From assembly GCA_035316025.1 (NCBI GenBank), contig DATFXL010000006.1, positions 1 through 25,778 on the forward strand: 25,778 nt of DNA, written 5' to 3'. The stretch comes from JALZAA01 sp035316025 (GTDB taxonomy: Bacteria; Actinomycetota; Acidimicrobiia; IMCC26256; JACDBD01). A program made the position numbers and the translations under genes. Below are positions 17,094 to 25,778 of the stretch, piece by piece. The stretch's first letter is position 1, and each line of letters opens with the position of its first letter. The notes under the pieces were generated by a model. That model did not search any database. It was not told the origin of the DNA and saw only the letters and a program-made list of their open reading frames with translations.

Positions 17094-17900
17094 ATGGGCG
17101 AGTGCGACGGGCGGGTCGCGCTCGTCACCGGCGCCAGCCGTGGCATCGGCGCGGCGATCGCAATGCGGCTCGCCGGCGAGGGCGCTGCCGTCGCCGTCAC
17201 CGCCCGCACGCTCGAACCGCATCCGACGCTGCCCGGCACGCTCCGAGAGGTCGTCGACGCGATCGAGGCGCTCGGTGGCGAGGCGGTGGCGATTCCGGCC
17301 GACCTCGCCGACGCCGACGACCGCGCCCGGATCGTGCCCGCGGTCGAGTCTGCGCTCGGGCCCGTCGACATCCTCGTCAACAACGCGGCAGCGGCGTTCT
17401 ACGTGGCGACGGCCGAGCTGCCGCTCCGGCGGCGGCGGCTGCTGTTCGAGCTGAACGTGCACGCGCCCGTCGATCTCGCGCAGCAGGTGCTGCCCGGGAT
17501 GCGTGAGCGCGGGCGGGGCTGGATCGTCAACATCTCGAGCGCGACGTCGCGCCACCCGAAGGGCCCGCCGTTCGACCCTGGCATCAAGCTCGGCTCGACC
17601 GGCACCTTGTACGGCTCCACCAAGGCCGCGCTCGAGCGGATCACCACCGGCCTCGCCGCCGAGGTCCACGACGACGGGGTGGCCGTGAACTCGCTGGCGC
17701 CGGTGGCAGCGGTGCGGACGCCGGGAGCCGAGGTCCACCTCGGGCCGCTGCTCGACGAGCGACCCGAGATCGTGGAGCCCGTGGAGCTGATCGCCGACGC
17801 CGCGTTCGCCCTCGCCACCTGCGACCCCGCCACCGTCACGGGGCGCGTCGTCTACTCACGCCCGTTCCTCGCCGAGCTCGGCCGAATGGCCGAGGGATAG
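17094..17900 (+). CDS. Short-chain dehydrogenase/reductase
   Basis: SDR of 268 residues. TGASRGIG is at 12-19, NNAA at 96-99, and Ser149, Tyr173 and Lys177 (YGSTK) form the active site. Its loop PTLPGTLREVVDAIEALG places it with the SDR at 13542. Between Ser149 and Tyr173 it has a longer insert (RHPKGPPFDPGIKLGSTGTL) that would cover the active site and influence substrate choice. It begins 2 nt after the LLM stop, and its own end (GGATAGGAGG) forms the ribosome-binding site of the next gene. All three are surely one operon. Substrate unknown. Confidence 0.91.
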   Translation: MGECDGRVALVTGASRGIGAAIAMRLAGEGAAVAVTARTLEPHPTLPGTLREVVDAIEALGGEAVAIPADLADADDRARIVPAVESALGPVDILVNNAAAAFYVATAELPLRRRRLLFELNVHAPVDLAQQVLPGMRERGRGWIVNISSATSRHPKGPPFDPGIKLGSTGTLYGSTKAALERITTGLAAEVHDDGVAVNSLAPVAAVRTPGAEVHLGPLLDERPEIVEPVELIADAAFALATCDPATVTGRVVYSRPFLAELGRMAEG

Positions 17901-17914
17901 GAGGCACTCGCCCG

Positions 17915-19015
17915 ATGCTCTCGCCGATGGACGACTACCCGCTCCACCAGATCGCGGAGCCGATCCGCAACGTCGGGACCAGCGACCGCAACTTCTACGA
18001 CCGCTACTACTTCAACCTGCACGGATGCAGCGACGAGCTGATGCTGATCATGGGTATCGGGCAGTACCCGAACCTCGGCGTGCAGGACGCGTTCGCGTGC
18101 GTCCGCCGGGGCGACAAGCATCGGGTCGTGCGGGCCTCGCGCGAGCTCGACGACCGCATGGACACCAGCGTCGGGCCGTTCCACGTCGAGGTCATCGAGG
18201 GCTTGAAGAAGGTGCGCGTGATCCTGGAGCCCACCGAGCACGGCATCTCCTGCGACCTGACGTGGGAGGGCGCGATCCCGGCGTTCCTCGAGCCGCGCCA
18301 GTACATCCGGAAGTACGGGCGGGTGCTGTTCGACACGATGCGCTTCGCCCAGACCGGCTTCTGGTCGGGGACGCTCGAAGTCGGCGACGAGCACTTCGAT
18401 GTCACGCCCGACCGGTGGTGGGGCACCCGCGACCGCTCGTGGGGTGTGCGTCCCGTCGGCGAGGCCGAGCATCCCGGCATCCGCCAGGGCGAGGGGCAAC
18501 TGGGAGGCATGTGGAACTACGCGCCGATGCAGTTCCCCGAGTTCTCGCTGCTGTACATCCTCAACGAGCAGGACGACGGCGAGCGCCCCACCGAGGAGGC
18601 GGTACGCATCTGGGCCGATCCGGCCCGCGAGCCCGAATGGCTGGGCCGCCCCGAGTTCGAGCACACGCTCGTCCCCGGTACGCGCATGGTGTCGTCGTCG
18701 GTGCTGTCGTTCCCGGACGCGCCCGGCGTCGGCTTCGACGTGAAGGTGACGCCGTTGACCCACGTGTACCTCGCCGTCGGCACCGGTTACGGCCTCGAGG
18801 AGGACTGGCGCCACGGGATGTACCAGGGCTCGCTCGTCGTGCAGGGCCTCGAGCGCGACATGGGCGAGCTGGAGCAGTGGGGCTGGTACGGCATCGTCGA
18901 CCACGTCGCCCGGTTCGAGACCGGCGACACGACGGGCTACGGCCTCCACGAGCACGGCTTCTTCGGCCCGTTCCGCAAGTACGGCCTCGAGCGTGGCGAC
19001 GACGGGGCGCCCTAA
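17915..19015 (+). CDS. Conserved protein of unknown function
   Basis: Soluble protein of 366 residues, rich in aromatic residues (Trp, Tyr, Phe) and in beta-strand-like alternating stretches. It has no signal peptide or membrane segment. Segments such as GTSDRNFYDRYYFNLHG, RWWGTRDRSWGVRPVG and a C-terminal HEHGFFGPFRKYG resemble unnamed proteins I recall from mycobacterial lipid and steroid clusters; a lipocalin-like (AttH/carotenoid-hydratase-like) fold is a guess. The ATG at 17915 has AGGAGG 10 nt upstream; ATG 17927 is possible but too far from it. As the last gene of the LLM operon it probably acts on, or binds, the same hydrophobic substrate (inference). Confidence 0.8.
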   Translation: MLSPMDDYPLHQIAEPIRNVGTSDRNFYDRYYFNLHGCSDELMLIMGIGQYPNLGVQDAFACVRRGDKHRVVRASRELDDRMDTSVGPFHVEVIEGLKKVRVILEPTEHGISCDLTWEGAIPAFLEPRQYIRKYGRVLFDTMRFAQTGFWSGTLEVGDEHFDVTPDRWWGTRDRSWGVRPVGEAEHPGIRQGEGQLGGMWNYAPMQFPEFSLLYILNEQDDGERPTEEAVRIWADPAREPEWLGRPEFEHTLVPGTRMVSSSVLSFPDAPGVGFDVKVTPLTHVYLAVGTGYGLEEDWRHGMYQGSLVVQGLERDMGELEQWGWYGIVDHVARFETGDTTGYGLHEHGFFGPFRKYGLERGDDGAP

Positions 19016-19081
19016 CCCGGCGCTTTGGCGCTCTCGGCGCCGTCTGGGCATGTCGTCGCCGCGGAGGTGACGCCAGAGCCG

Positions 19082-20581
<1,500 letters not shown>

Positions 20582-20582
20582 G

Positions 20583-22889
20583 TCAGGTCGGTGCCTTCCA
20601 GCCGACGCCCGGCTCGGACGCATCGCTCGCTTGCACCGCCGACGGCACCGGCGCCTCGGGCGCGGGCTCGACGGGCTCGGCCATGGGCGCGCCGCCCCGC
20701 GGGCGACCTTTCCCTGCGACGCGTTGTCGCATCTCGGCCATGAACGCGCGGCGGGCGTCGCTGCGCCAGGGCAGGAGCGGCGCCAGCGCGAAGCCGAGCT
20801 CGACGGACGCGCCGTTGGGTCGCAGTGCGACGTTGATCGCCAGCAGGCCGGGACCGAGGCGTTCCAGCGCCGCCAGCCACGACGTCTGGAACGTCGCGTC
20901 GAGGATCAGGAACACCCCGACCCCGATCAACGCTCCGCTGAACGCACCGACCGCCGCCCGTCGCGCCGGGCTGGCCCGGAGCTCGGAGAACAGGATGAGC
21001 GCCACCGTCAGGCCGGCGATGACCCCGACCCATGGCAGCCAGCTGGTGTCGAAGTTCTCCTTCGTCACGACGAACAGGATGTACGTGATGCCGCCGATGA
21101 GAGCACCACTGACGGTCTCGACTCCGCCGACGACGACGAGGAGCACGATCGGGATGGCGAGCGGACTCAGCAACGCGAAGTCCTGGGTCGCCGCCGTCCC
21201 GCGCTGCATGCCCAAGAGGGCCCCGGCGAAGCCGGCCATCGCGGCCGCGAGCGCGTATACCGCGAGCTTGGTGCGGAAGCGGTTCACGCCGAGCGTGGCG
21301 CACGCCGCTTCGCTGTCGCGGAGCGCGATCATCCGCCGGCCGAATCGTCCTCGTCGCAACCAGACCACGAAGATCGCCATCACCCCGAAGATGGCGGTGA
21401 CCAACAATAGGTACGCACGCTGGTCCGTAAAGCGGTACCCGAACACCGAGAGCCGAGGCACCGATTTTGCGCCGTTGCCGAAGATCTCGGGTTGGTCGAA
21501 GAACAAGGACTCCGCCATGCGCGCGAACGCAAGCGACGCCAACGCCAGATACAGGCCCTGGAGTCGCAGTGCCGGGATGGTCATGAGGAACCCGAACGGG
21601 ATGGCGAAGGCCGCCGCCACGAGGAGACTGACGGGACTCCCGCTTCCGAATGGCGCCCACTGATAGACCGCGAACGCGCCGGCACCCGCGAACGTGATCT
21701 GCGCCAGCGACACCTGGCCGGCCCACCCCGTGAGGGGCACGAGCGACAGCATCAGCACGGCGACGACGATGGCGAGCGTGACGCGATTGAGATTGACCTG
21801 CCCCATGTTCCGCGAAATGAGCCAGACCACGGCGAAGACCGCAATCATCCCCAGCCCCGTCTCCCAGATCCTCGGCACCCTCGGTTGGTGCAGCTTCGGG
21901 TCGGCCGGCGCCCGGCGCAGCGCGATGCGCGCCTGGGGCACGGCGAGAAGCGCGATGAACAGAAAGATCGTCGGGATGGCGAACGAGGTGGTGCTGAACC
22001 GGCCCGACCAATCGAGGAAGTTCGTCTGGAACGTGACCACGATCCCGAGCAGGATCCCGCCGATGTAAGTGAGGGGGAGGCTCCGCAGACGGCCGACGAT
22101 CGCCGCCGCGAACGCGTTGATGATCAGCAGCGTCAGCGCGTCGACCTGCAGTCCGAGCTCGGCCACCAGCAGGATCCCGGAGACCGCCGCCAACGACGAG
22201 CCGATCGCCCACGACAGCATCGACGCCGCCTCGGGGCGGGCACCGTGCAGGCCGGCGAGGCCGCGGTTGTCGACCACCGCCCGCATCGTCACGCCGATGC
22301 GGGTCCGGTACAGCAGGAGCCGCAGGAGGATCGCGATGGCTACGGCGGTGAGGATGGTGATGAAGCGATGCCAGAGCACGAAGGTGCTGCCGAGCTCGAA
22401 TCCTTCCGTGCCGAAGAAGAAGTCGATGGACCTTGACTCCGTCGGGTTCCAGATCGTGACCGCCAGCCCCATCAGGAAGAACATCACGCCGAGCGTGACG
22501 ACCAGCTGCACCACCAGCGACTTGTCGTAGACGAGTCGGATCAGCAGGCGCTCGATGAGCGCGCCGAGCGCCGGCGCGATCACCAGGATCGTGAGGAAGA
22601 GCGCGAGGGGGGCGGGCAGCCCCCGGTTGACCCGCAGCTCCCAGTACACGAACGCCATGAACATGCCGATCGCGCCCTGGGCGAAGTTGAAGATGCCCGA
22701 CGTCGTGTACGTCACGACGATGCCCGACGCGGCGATCGCGTAGATCGACCCCACGGACACGCCGACGATGAGCGTCGACAGCACGCTGTCGACGGTGATC
22801 GGACGCCCTGCCCACGACGCGACCACGATGATGACCAGGAAGGTGGCGGCGCCGACGATGACCGCTGCCCGCTGCCTGCTCAGGTTCAC
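20583..22889 (-). CDS. LivH-LivM fusion: permease of a branched-chain-type ABC importer
   Basis: A 768-residue polytopic membrane protein joining two permeases. The LivH half (about 1-320) carries VGVSVGSIYAIAASGIVVTY and GIFNFAQGAIGMF, typical of LivH. A basic/polar linker (about 320-345, KLHQPRVPRIWE) connects to the LivM half, with LTGWAGQVSLAQITFAGAGA, LALASLAFARM and IALRDSEAACATLGVN, typical of LivM and its EAA-like coupling loop. After the LivM core come additional hydrophobic segments and a cytoplasmic Pro/Ala/Glu-rich tail of about 45 residues. The GTG at 22889 has GGGAG 5 nt upstream. It lies downstream of the binding-protein gene, with a GC-rich hairpin between. The Liv-like family imports amino acids, but actinobacterial relatives serve other substrates. 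Confidence 0.95.
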   Translation of the reverse strand: MNLSRQRAAVIVGAATFLVIIVVASWAGRPITVDSVLSTLIVGVSVGSIYAIAASGIVVTYTTSGIFNFAQGAIGMFMAFVYWELRVNRGLPAPLALFLTILVIAPALGALIERLLIRLVYDKSLVVQLVVTLGVMFFLMGLAVTIWNPTESRSIDFFFGTEGFELGSTFVLWHRFITILTAVAIAILLRLLLYRTRIGVTMRAVVDNRGLAGLHGARPEAASMLSWAIGSSLAAVSGILLVAELGLQVDALTLLIINAFAAAIVGRLRSLPLTYIGGILLGIVVTFQTNFLDWSGRFSTTSFAIPTIFLFIALLAVPQARIALRRAPADPKLHQPRVPRIWETGLGMIAVFAVVWLISRNMGQVNLNRVTLAIVVAVLMLSLVPLTGWAGQVSLAQITFAGAGAFAVYQWAPFGSGSPVSLLVAAAFAIPFGFLMTIPALRLQGLYLALASLAFARMAESLFFDQPEIFGNGAKSVPRLSVFGYRFTDQRAYLLLVTAIFGVMAIFVVWLRRGRFGRRMIALRDSEAACATLGVNRFRTKLAVYALAAAMAGFAGALLGMQRGTAATQDFALLSPLAIPIVLLVVVGGVETVSGALIGGITYILFVVTKENFDTSWLPWVGVIAGLTVALILFSELRASPARRAAVGAFSGALIGVGVFLILDATFQTSWLAALERLGPGLLAINVALRPNGASVELGFALAPLLPWRSDARRAFMAEMRQRVAGKGRPRGGAPMAEPVEPAPEAPVPSAVQASDASEPGVGWKAPT

Positions 22890-22908
22890 GCCACTCCCTC
22901 AGGCAGAC

Positions 22909-22940
22909 CGCGCCCCGGGCAGAAGCACGGCCCGGGCGCG
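22909..22940 (-). terminator. Intercistronic GC-rich hairpin between binding protein and permease
   Basis: CGCGCCCCGGGC (22909-22920) pairs with GCCCGGGCGCG (22930-22940) around a 9-nt loop, with one bulged C. There is no T-run, so it is not a classical intrinsic terminator. It is well placed to stabilise the binding-protein message or partly stop polymerase, giving more binding protein than permease. Confidence 0.5.
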
Positions 22941-22948
22941 GCGAACCG

Positions 22949-24280
22949 CTATGACTGATCGAGCTGGACCGTGGTCACGTTCTTGCTGTCGCAGTTGAGC
23001 GTGCCCTTCTGCTTGGGGAAGATCCGCACGTACTTGCCGTTCTTCACCTGCGTCAGCACGAAGCACCCGTTGAGCTTCTTCCCCCCGACGTCCGTCGGCC
23101 CGAGCATCCCCTGGCCGTCGACCTCGGCCCGGAAGTCGTGGATCTTCCTCGCCTCCTCGAGGAACCGCGCCCGGGTGAGCCCGTTGGTGCCGTCCGCCTT
23201 CACCACGTTGTTCACGACGTCACGGAAGAACAGCCCCGCCGTCCACGCCTGCGCCGCGAAGCCGTCGGCCTTGCTCTTCCCGCCGATCGACTTCAGGAAC
23301 GCGTCCACCGACTTGTTCTGCTTGGCTTCCTCGAACGGGACGAAGAACAGGGAGGCGTAGTTGCCTTCGACGTCGGCACCGCCTTCGCTGAGGAACTTGG
23401 CGTCGTAGCACTGCAGGGCGCAGTCCCACACCTTGATGCTGGTGACGCCCTGGACCTTCGCCTCCTTCCGCATCTGCACCGAGCTCTTGTAGTCGGCGAT
23501 GCTCTGCGCGTAGGTCGAGTTGTGCTGCTTGATCGACTGCGCGACCGGTGTGTACTCGCTCTGCGTCGCCTGCCCGGAGATCTTGAAGAAGTCCTCGTCC
23601 TGCTTGACGCCGGCCTTCACATCTCCCGTCGCGACGGGCGTCGTCGAGTTGATCGTCGACTTGAGGTCGCTCGGCAGAACCCAGATCCCGTGCAGGTCCT
23701 TGTTCTGCTTCTTGTAGTAGAGGATCTGCCCCATCCGGGCCGCGTAGGTCTGGGGATGCTGGTTGATCGTCGAGCAGTCGAGGGCGGCGGCGATGACCGC
23801 GAAAGAGATGGGGGAGCACTGGTGAGCGGTCTCGGCCTGGAGCGTGGGCATGTCGGGGAGGCCGGTCGCCTGGCCGGCCTTGTCCACGCACTGCTCCAGC
23901 GGCTGGACGTTGTTGAGGAACAACGCGTTCGTCCCGACGATCGCGAAGTCCTCCTGGCACGCCCGGATGACGGCGTTGCGGGCCTCGTCTGCGCTCAGCT
24001 TCGAGTCGATGAAGTCGACCTGGACGTTGCGGCCCGCGAGCTTGCCGTGGCTGTTGATGTACTTGCCGAACGCCTGGACGCCGTTCACCGTCCCCTGGAA
24101 CAGGCCCGGCCGGACCGGGTTGTCGACATCGGCGATCACCGCGATCCGAATCGTGTCCGCCGTGACCCCGATCTCGCTGTCGGGCGACCCCTGGTTCTGC
24201 TGCGCTCCGGCGGTCGCCGGCACGAGCCCCGACCCGACCGCCGCTGCGACGGCCACGACCGCCAACAGGCTCCGCTTCAC
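22949..24280 (-). CDS. Periplasmic/extracytoplasmic binding protein of a branched-chain-type ABC importer
   Basis: Type I solute-binding protein (LivK-like) of 443 residues. The N-terminus has a basic n-region (VKR), a hydrophobic core (SLLAVVAVAAAVGSGLVPA) and a likely cleavage site after TAGA, but no lipobox cysteine. The mature protein shows IRIAVIADVDNP, GVQAFGKYINSHGKLAGR and VDFIDSKLSADEARNAVIRA, usual for the fold. It contains eight cysteines, which could form four disulfides. The GTG at 24280 follows GAGGGGGGAG and gives a normal signal peptide. It is the first gene of the importer operon and is divergent from the CYP142-like P450; KstR-like site 4 lies in the shared gap. A hydrophobic ligand such as a steroid or branched acid is inferred, not shown. 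Confidence 0.92.
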   Translation of the reverse strand: MKRSLLAVVAVAAAVGSGLVPATAGAQQNQGSPDSEIGVTADTIRIAVIADVDNPVRPGLFQGTVNGVQAFGKYINSHGKLAGRNVQVDFIDSKLSADEARNAVIRACQEDFAIVGTNALFLNNVQPLEQCVDKAGQATGLPDMPTLQAETAHQCSPISFAVIAAALDCSTINQHPQTYAARMGQILYYKKQNKDLHGIWVLPSDLKSTINSTTPVATGDVKAGVKQDEDFFKISGQATQSEYTPVAQSIKQHNSTYAQSIADYKSSVQMRKEAKVQGVTSIKVWDCALQCYDAKFLSEGGADVEGNYASLFFVPFEEAKQNKSVDAFLKSIGGKSKADGFAAQAWTAGLFFRDVVNNVVKADGTNGLTRARFLEEARKIHDFRAEVDGQGMLGPTDVGGKKLNGCFVLTQVKNGKYVRIFPKQKGTLNCDSKNVTTVQLDQS

Positions 24281-24346
24281 CGCTCCCCCCTCGCCACGGT
24301 TACCCAGCCCCCGGGGACCCCCGGTGCGGGGCATTGTGTCCCGAAT

Positions 24347-24360
24347 CGAAACGTGTTTCA
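24347..24360 (-). promoter_or_regulatory. KstR-like site 4, between importer operon and P450/acyl-CoA ligase operon
   Basis: On the minus strand TGAAACACGTTTCG, which matches TnnAACnnGTTnnA at 7 of 8 fixed positions (last A is G). The inner palindrome GAAAC-GT-GTTTC is at 24348-24359. It lies 19 nt before the TATGGT -10 box of the P450 and 66 nt before the binding-protein start, so both operons may share control. Confidence 0.68.
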
Positions 24361-24379
24361 AGACGGGGTGAGGCCCGCC

Positions 24380-24385
24380 TATGGT
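24380..24385 (+). promoter_or_regulatory. -10 element (TATGGT) for the CYP142-like P450
   Basis: TATGGT fits TANNNT and lies 8 nt before the ATG at 24394, which has no Shine-Dalgarno, consistent with a leaderless message. Confidence 0.45.
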
Positions 24386-24393
24386 GTGCCGCC

Positions 24394-25587
24394 ATGGCGA
24401 GCCCGGTGGCGGAGCGGGCCCCGGCGGGGGCGATCGACCTGCTCGACGGCGACCTCTACGCCGGCGATCCCGACCCGACCTACGCCTGGCTGCGACGTCA
24501 CGCGCCGGTCTACCGGGACGAGACCAACCGGCTGTGGGGCGTCTCCCGGTACCACGACGTCGTCGCGATCGAGAAGGACCCGGAGACGTTCTGCTCCTCG
24601 GAGGGCTACCGACCCAACCTGCCCGCCGACGACTCGATGATCGGCAACGACGACCCCCGCCACAACGAACGGCGGCGGCTCGTGTCCCGCCGCTTCACCC
24701 CCAAGGCCGTGGCCGGCCACGAGGACACGGTGCGGGAGGTCGTGCGCGGCCTCGTCGACGCCGTCGCCGGCAAGGGCCGGTGCGAGGTGGTGGAGGAGCT
24801 GGCGGCGCCCCTGCCGGCGCTCGTCATCGGCCGGCTGCTCGGCTTCGACGACGACCTCTGGCCCCGGGTGAAGCATTGGTCGGAGACGACGATCGTCGCC
24901 GGCGGCGGTCCCCGCTACATGAACGACGGCGTCGCCGAGGCGTTCGCCGACTACTGCGAGCACGCGGCCCGGCTCATGGAGGCGCGCCAGCGCACGCCCG
25001 CCGACGACGTCATGTCCTCGTGGATGCAGGCCGAAGCGGCGGGGGTCCTCACTCCCGACCAAGTGCTCTCGGAGGGCCTGCTCCTCGTAGACGGTGGCGC
25101 CGAGACCACCCGCACCGTCATCACCGGCGTGCTGCTGGCGCTGATTGATCATCCCGACCAGCACCAGCGGCTCCTCGACGAGCCCACGCTGCTCCCGGTT
25201 GCGGTCGAGGAGTTCATCCGCTGGGTCACGCCCATCCTCAACATGCGCCGCACGGCGACCCGCGCCGTCGAGGTCGCGGGGGCGCCGGTGCAAGAAGGTG
25301 ACGAGCTGCTGCTGATGTATCCGTCGGCGAACCGCGACGAAGCGGTGTTCGATGAACCACAGCGATTCGACGTGGGACGCCAGCCCAACCCGCACGTCGC
25401 GTTCGGGTTCGGCACGCATTTCTGCCTCGGAGCCGCGCTGGCTCGACTCGAGATCCGGGTGATGTTCGAGGAGCTGCTGCCGCGGTTGCGTCACCTGCGC
25501 CTGGTGCCCGGCTCGACACCTGAGCGCATCCCCAACGCCTTCGTGCGCGGCTTTCGCTCGCTGCACGTCGAGTACTCGACCGCGTAA
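24394..25587 (+). CDS. Cytochrome P450, CYP142-like
   Basis: Soluble P450 of 397 residues. The I-helix motif GGAETT is at 234-239, ExxR is Glu273/Arg276, and the heme loop FGFGTHFCLG has axial Cys344. From memory it resembles mycobacterial CYP142 along its length: the short N-terminus DLLDGDLYAGDP, PVYRDETNRLWGVSRY, FCSSEGYRPN, the DDPRHNERRRLVSRRFTPK segment, NPHVAFGFGTHFCLG and a matching total length. CYP142 hydroxylates the terminal methyl of the cholesterol side chain, in parallel with CYP125. The ATG at 24394 follows a TATGGT box; an in-frame start at 24334 would add residues read across the operator. It is 4 nt upstream of the acyl-CoA ligase start, so the acid it makes could be activated by its neighbour. 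Confidence 0.9.
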   Translation: MASPVAERAPAGAIDLLDGDLYAGDPDPTYAWLRRHAPVYRDETNRLWGVSRYHDVVAIEKDPETFCSSEGYRPNLPADDSMIGNDDPRHNERRRLVSRRFTPKAVAGHEDTVREVVRGLVDAVAGKGRCEVVEELAAPLPALVIGRLLGFDDDLWPRVKHWSETTIVAGGGPRYMNDGVAEAFADYCEHAARLMEARQRTPADDVMSSWMQAEAAGVLTPDQVLSEGLLLVDGGAETTRTVITGVLLALIDHPDQHQRLLDEPTLLPVAVEEFIRWVTPILNMRRTATRAVEVAGAPVQEGDELLLMYPSANRDEAVFDEPQRFDVGRQPNPHVAFGFGTHFCLGAALARLEIRVMFEELLPRLRHLRLVPGSTPERIPNAFVRGFRSLHVEYSTA

Positions 25588-25591
25588 CGCA

Positions 25592-25778
25592 ATGCCGACG
25601 ATCGCCGAGCTCGTCCGCGCCCGTGCCGGCGACGATCACCCGGCCCTGCTCTTCGAGGACGAGTCGTGGAGCTACACCGAGTACGTCGCGGCGTGCGCCG
25701 CGCGGGCGGCCGTCCTCGGTGAGCTGCGCCGGCCGGGCCCGTTCCACGTCGGCGTCCTCCTCGACAACGTCCCCGAGT
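25592..25778 (+). CDS. Acyl-CoA synthetase (AMP-binding), FadD17-like, cut by window edge
   Basis: Only the first 62 residues are present. They begin MPTIAELVRAR, then ALLFEDESWSYTEYVAAC and PGPFHVGVLLDNVPE, the normal opening of AMP-forming acyl-CoA ligases. The short N-terminus and the PFHVGVLLDN-x-PE run recall the FadD17 group, whose mycobacterial member is in the KstR regulon and activates steroid side-chain acids. The AMP-binding signature and catalytic Lys lie beyond the window, so subfamily assignment is tentative. The ATG at 25592 is 4 nt after the P450 stop, clearly the same operon. No separate ribosome-binding site is obvious. Confidence 0.8.
   Translation, partial: MPTIAELVRARAGDDHPALLFEDESWSYTEYVAACAARAAVLGELRRPGPFHVGVLLDNVPE

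Noticed and set aside
19016..19081. GGCGC-rich repeats between the convergent unknown gene and the LivG-LivF fusion as a terminator
   Set aside because: Only short, weak stems could be drawn by eye and there is no T-run; not enough to call.
22111..22118. AACGCGTT, another AACnnGTT core
   Set aside because: It is inside the permease coding sequence and its flanking positions do not match the consensus, so it is treated as chance.
24281..24361. Upstream in-frame start (24361) for the binding protein
   Set aside because: It would place 27 charged residues before the signal peptide and run through the operator; GTG at 24280 has a good ribosome-binding site.

Overview
This window is high-GC DNA (about 70% by eye), densely packed with genes on both strands. 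It contains no RNA gene, CRISPR array, insertion sequence or phage gene that I can see. GC-rich third codon positions, a DUF5317 protein, many apparently leaderless starts (a TANNNT hexamer 6-8 bases before the start codon) and lipid-catabolism families best known from mycobacteria and relatives point to an actinomycete-type bacterium. The Acidimicrobiia or a neighbouring uncultured lineage is plausible, but that is inference.

Layout. (1) 1-1554, minus: a truncated acyl-CoA carboxylase carboxyltransferase, a 30-codon adenylate-cyclase C-terminal relic, and an enoyl-CoA hydratase/isomerase. (2) 1609-3774, plus: a DUF5317 membrane protein, a GT4 glycosyltransferase and a small two-helix membrane protein. 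(3) 3811-6648, plus: a zinc alcohol dehydrogenase behind a 16-bp palindrome, an aldo/keto reductase, and a TetR regulator with its own three-half-site operator. (4) 6645-9733: an N-acyl-D-amino-acid-deacylase-like amidohydrolase (minus) divergent from a CYP125-like P450 (plus). (5) 9756-11510: an unassigned helical protein converging on a second aldo/keto reductase. (6) 11567-14378: two SDRs on minus (one Hsd4A/MFE-2-like) divergent from an SDR on plus, with a small orphan coding-like stretch. (7) 14475-19015, plus: an ACMSD-type amidohydrolase, then an LLM flavin monooxygenase, an SDR and a conserved unknown. (8) 19082-24280, minus: a branched-chain-type ABC importer reduced to three genes, a binding protein, a LivH-LivM fusion and a LivG-LivF fusion. 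(9) 24394-25778, plus: a CYP142-like P450 and the start of an acyl-CoA ligase resembling FadD17.

The thread joining these is steroid-type (or other branched isoprenoid) side-chain catabolism. A P450 would oxidise the terminal methyl, an acyl-CoA ligase would activate the acid, hydratase and SDR dehydrogenases would carry out beta-oxidation, and an acyl-CoA carboxylase could consume propionyl-CoA. Independently, four promoter gaps (8417, 13524, 15796, 24347) carry 14-bp palindromes matching, exactly or with one mismatch, the mycobacterial KstR consensus TnnAACnnGTTnnA. The best 'hidden system' here is therefore a KstR-like regulon spread over four transcription units. It would include a compact fused Liv-type importer sharing its control site with a CYP142-like P450/acyl-CoA ligase operon, which suggests a substrate-uptake route distinct from the Mce4 route of mycobacteria. 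The regulator itself is not in the window, and the substrate is inferred.
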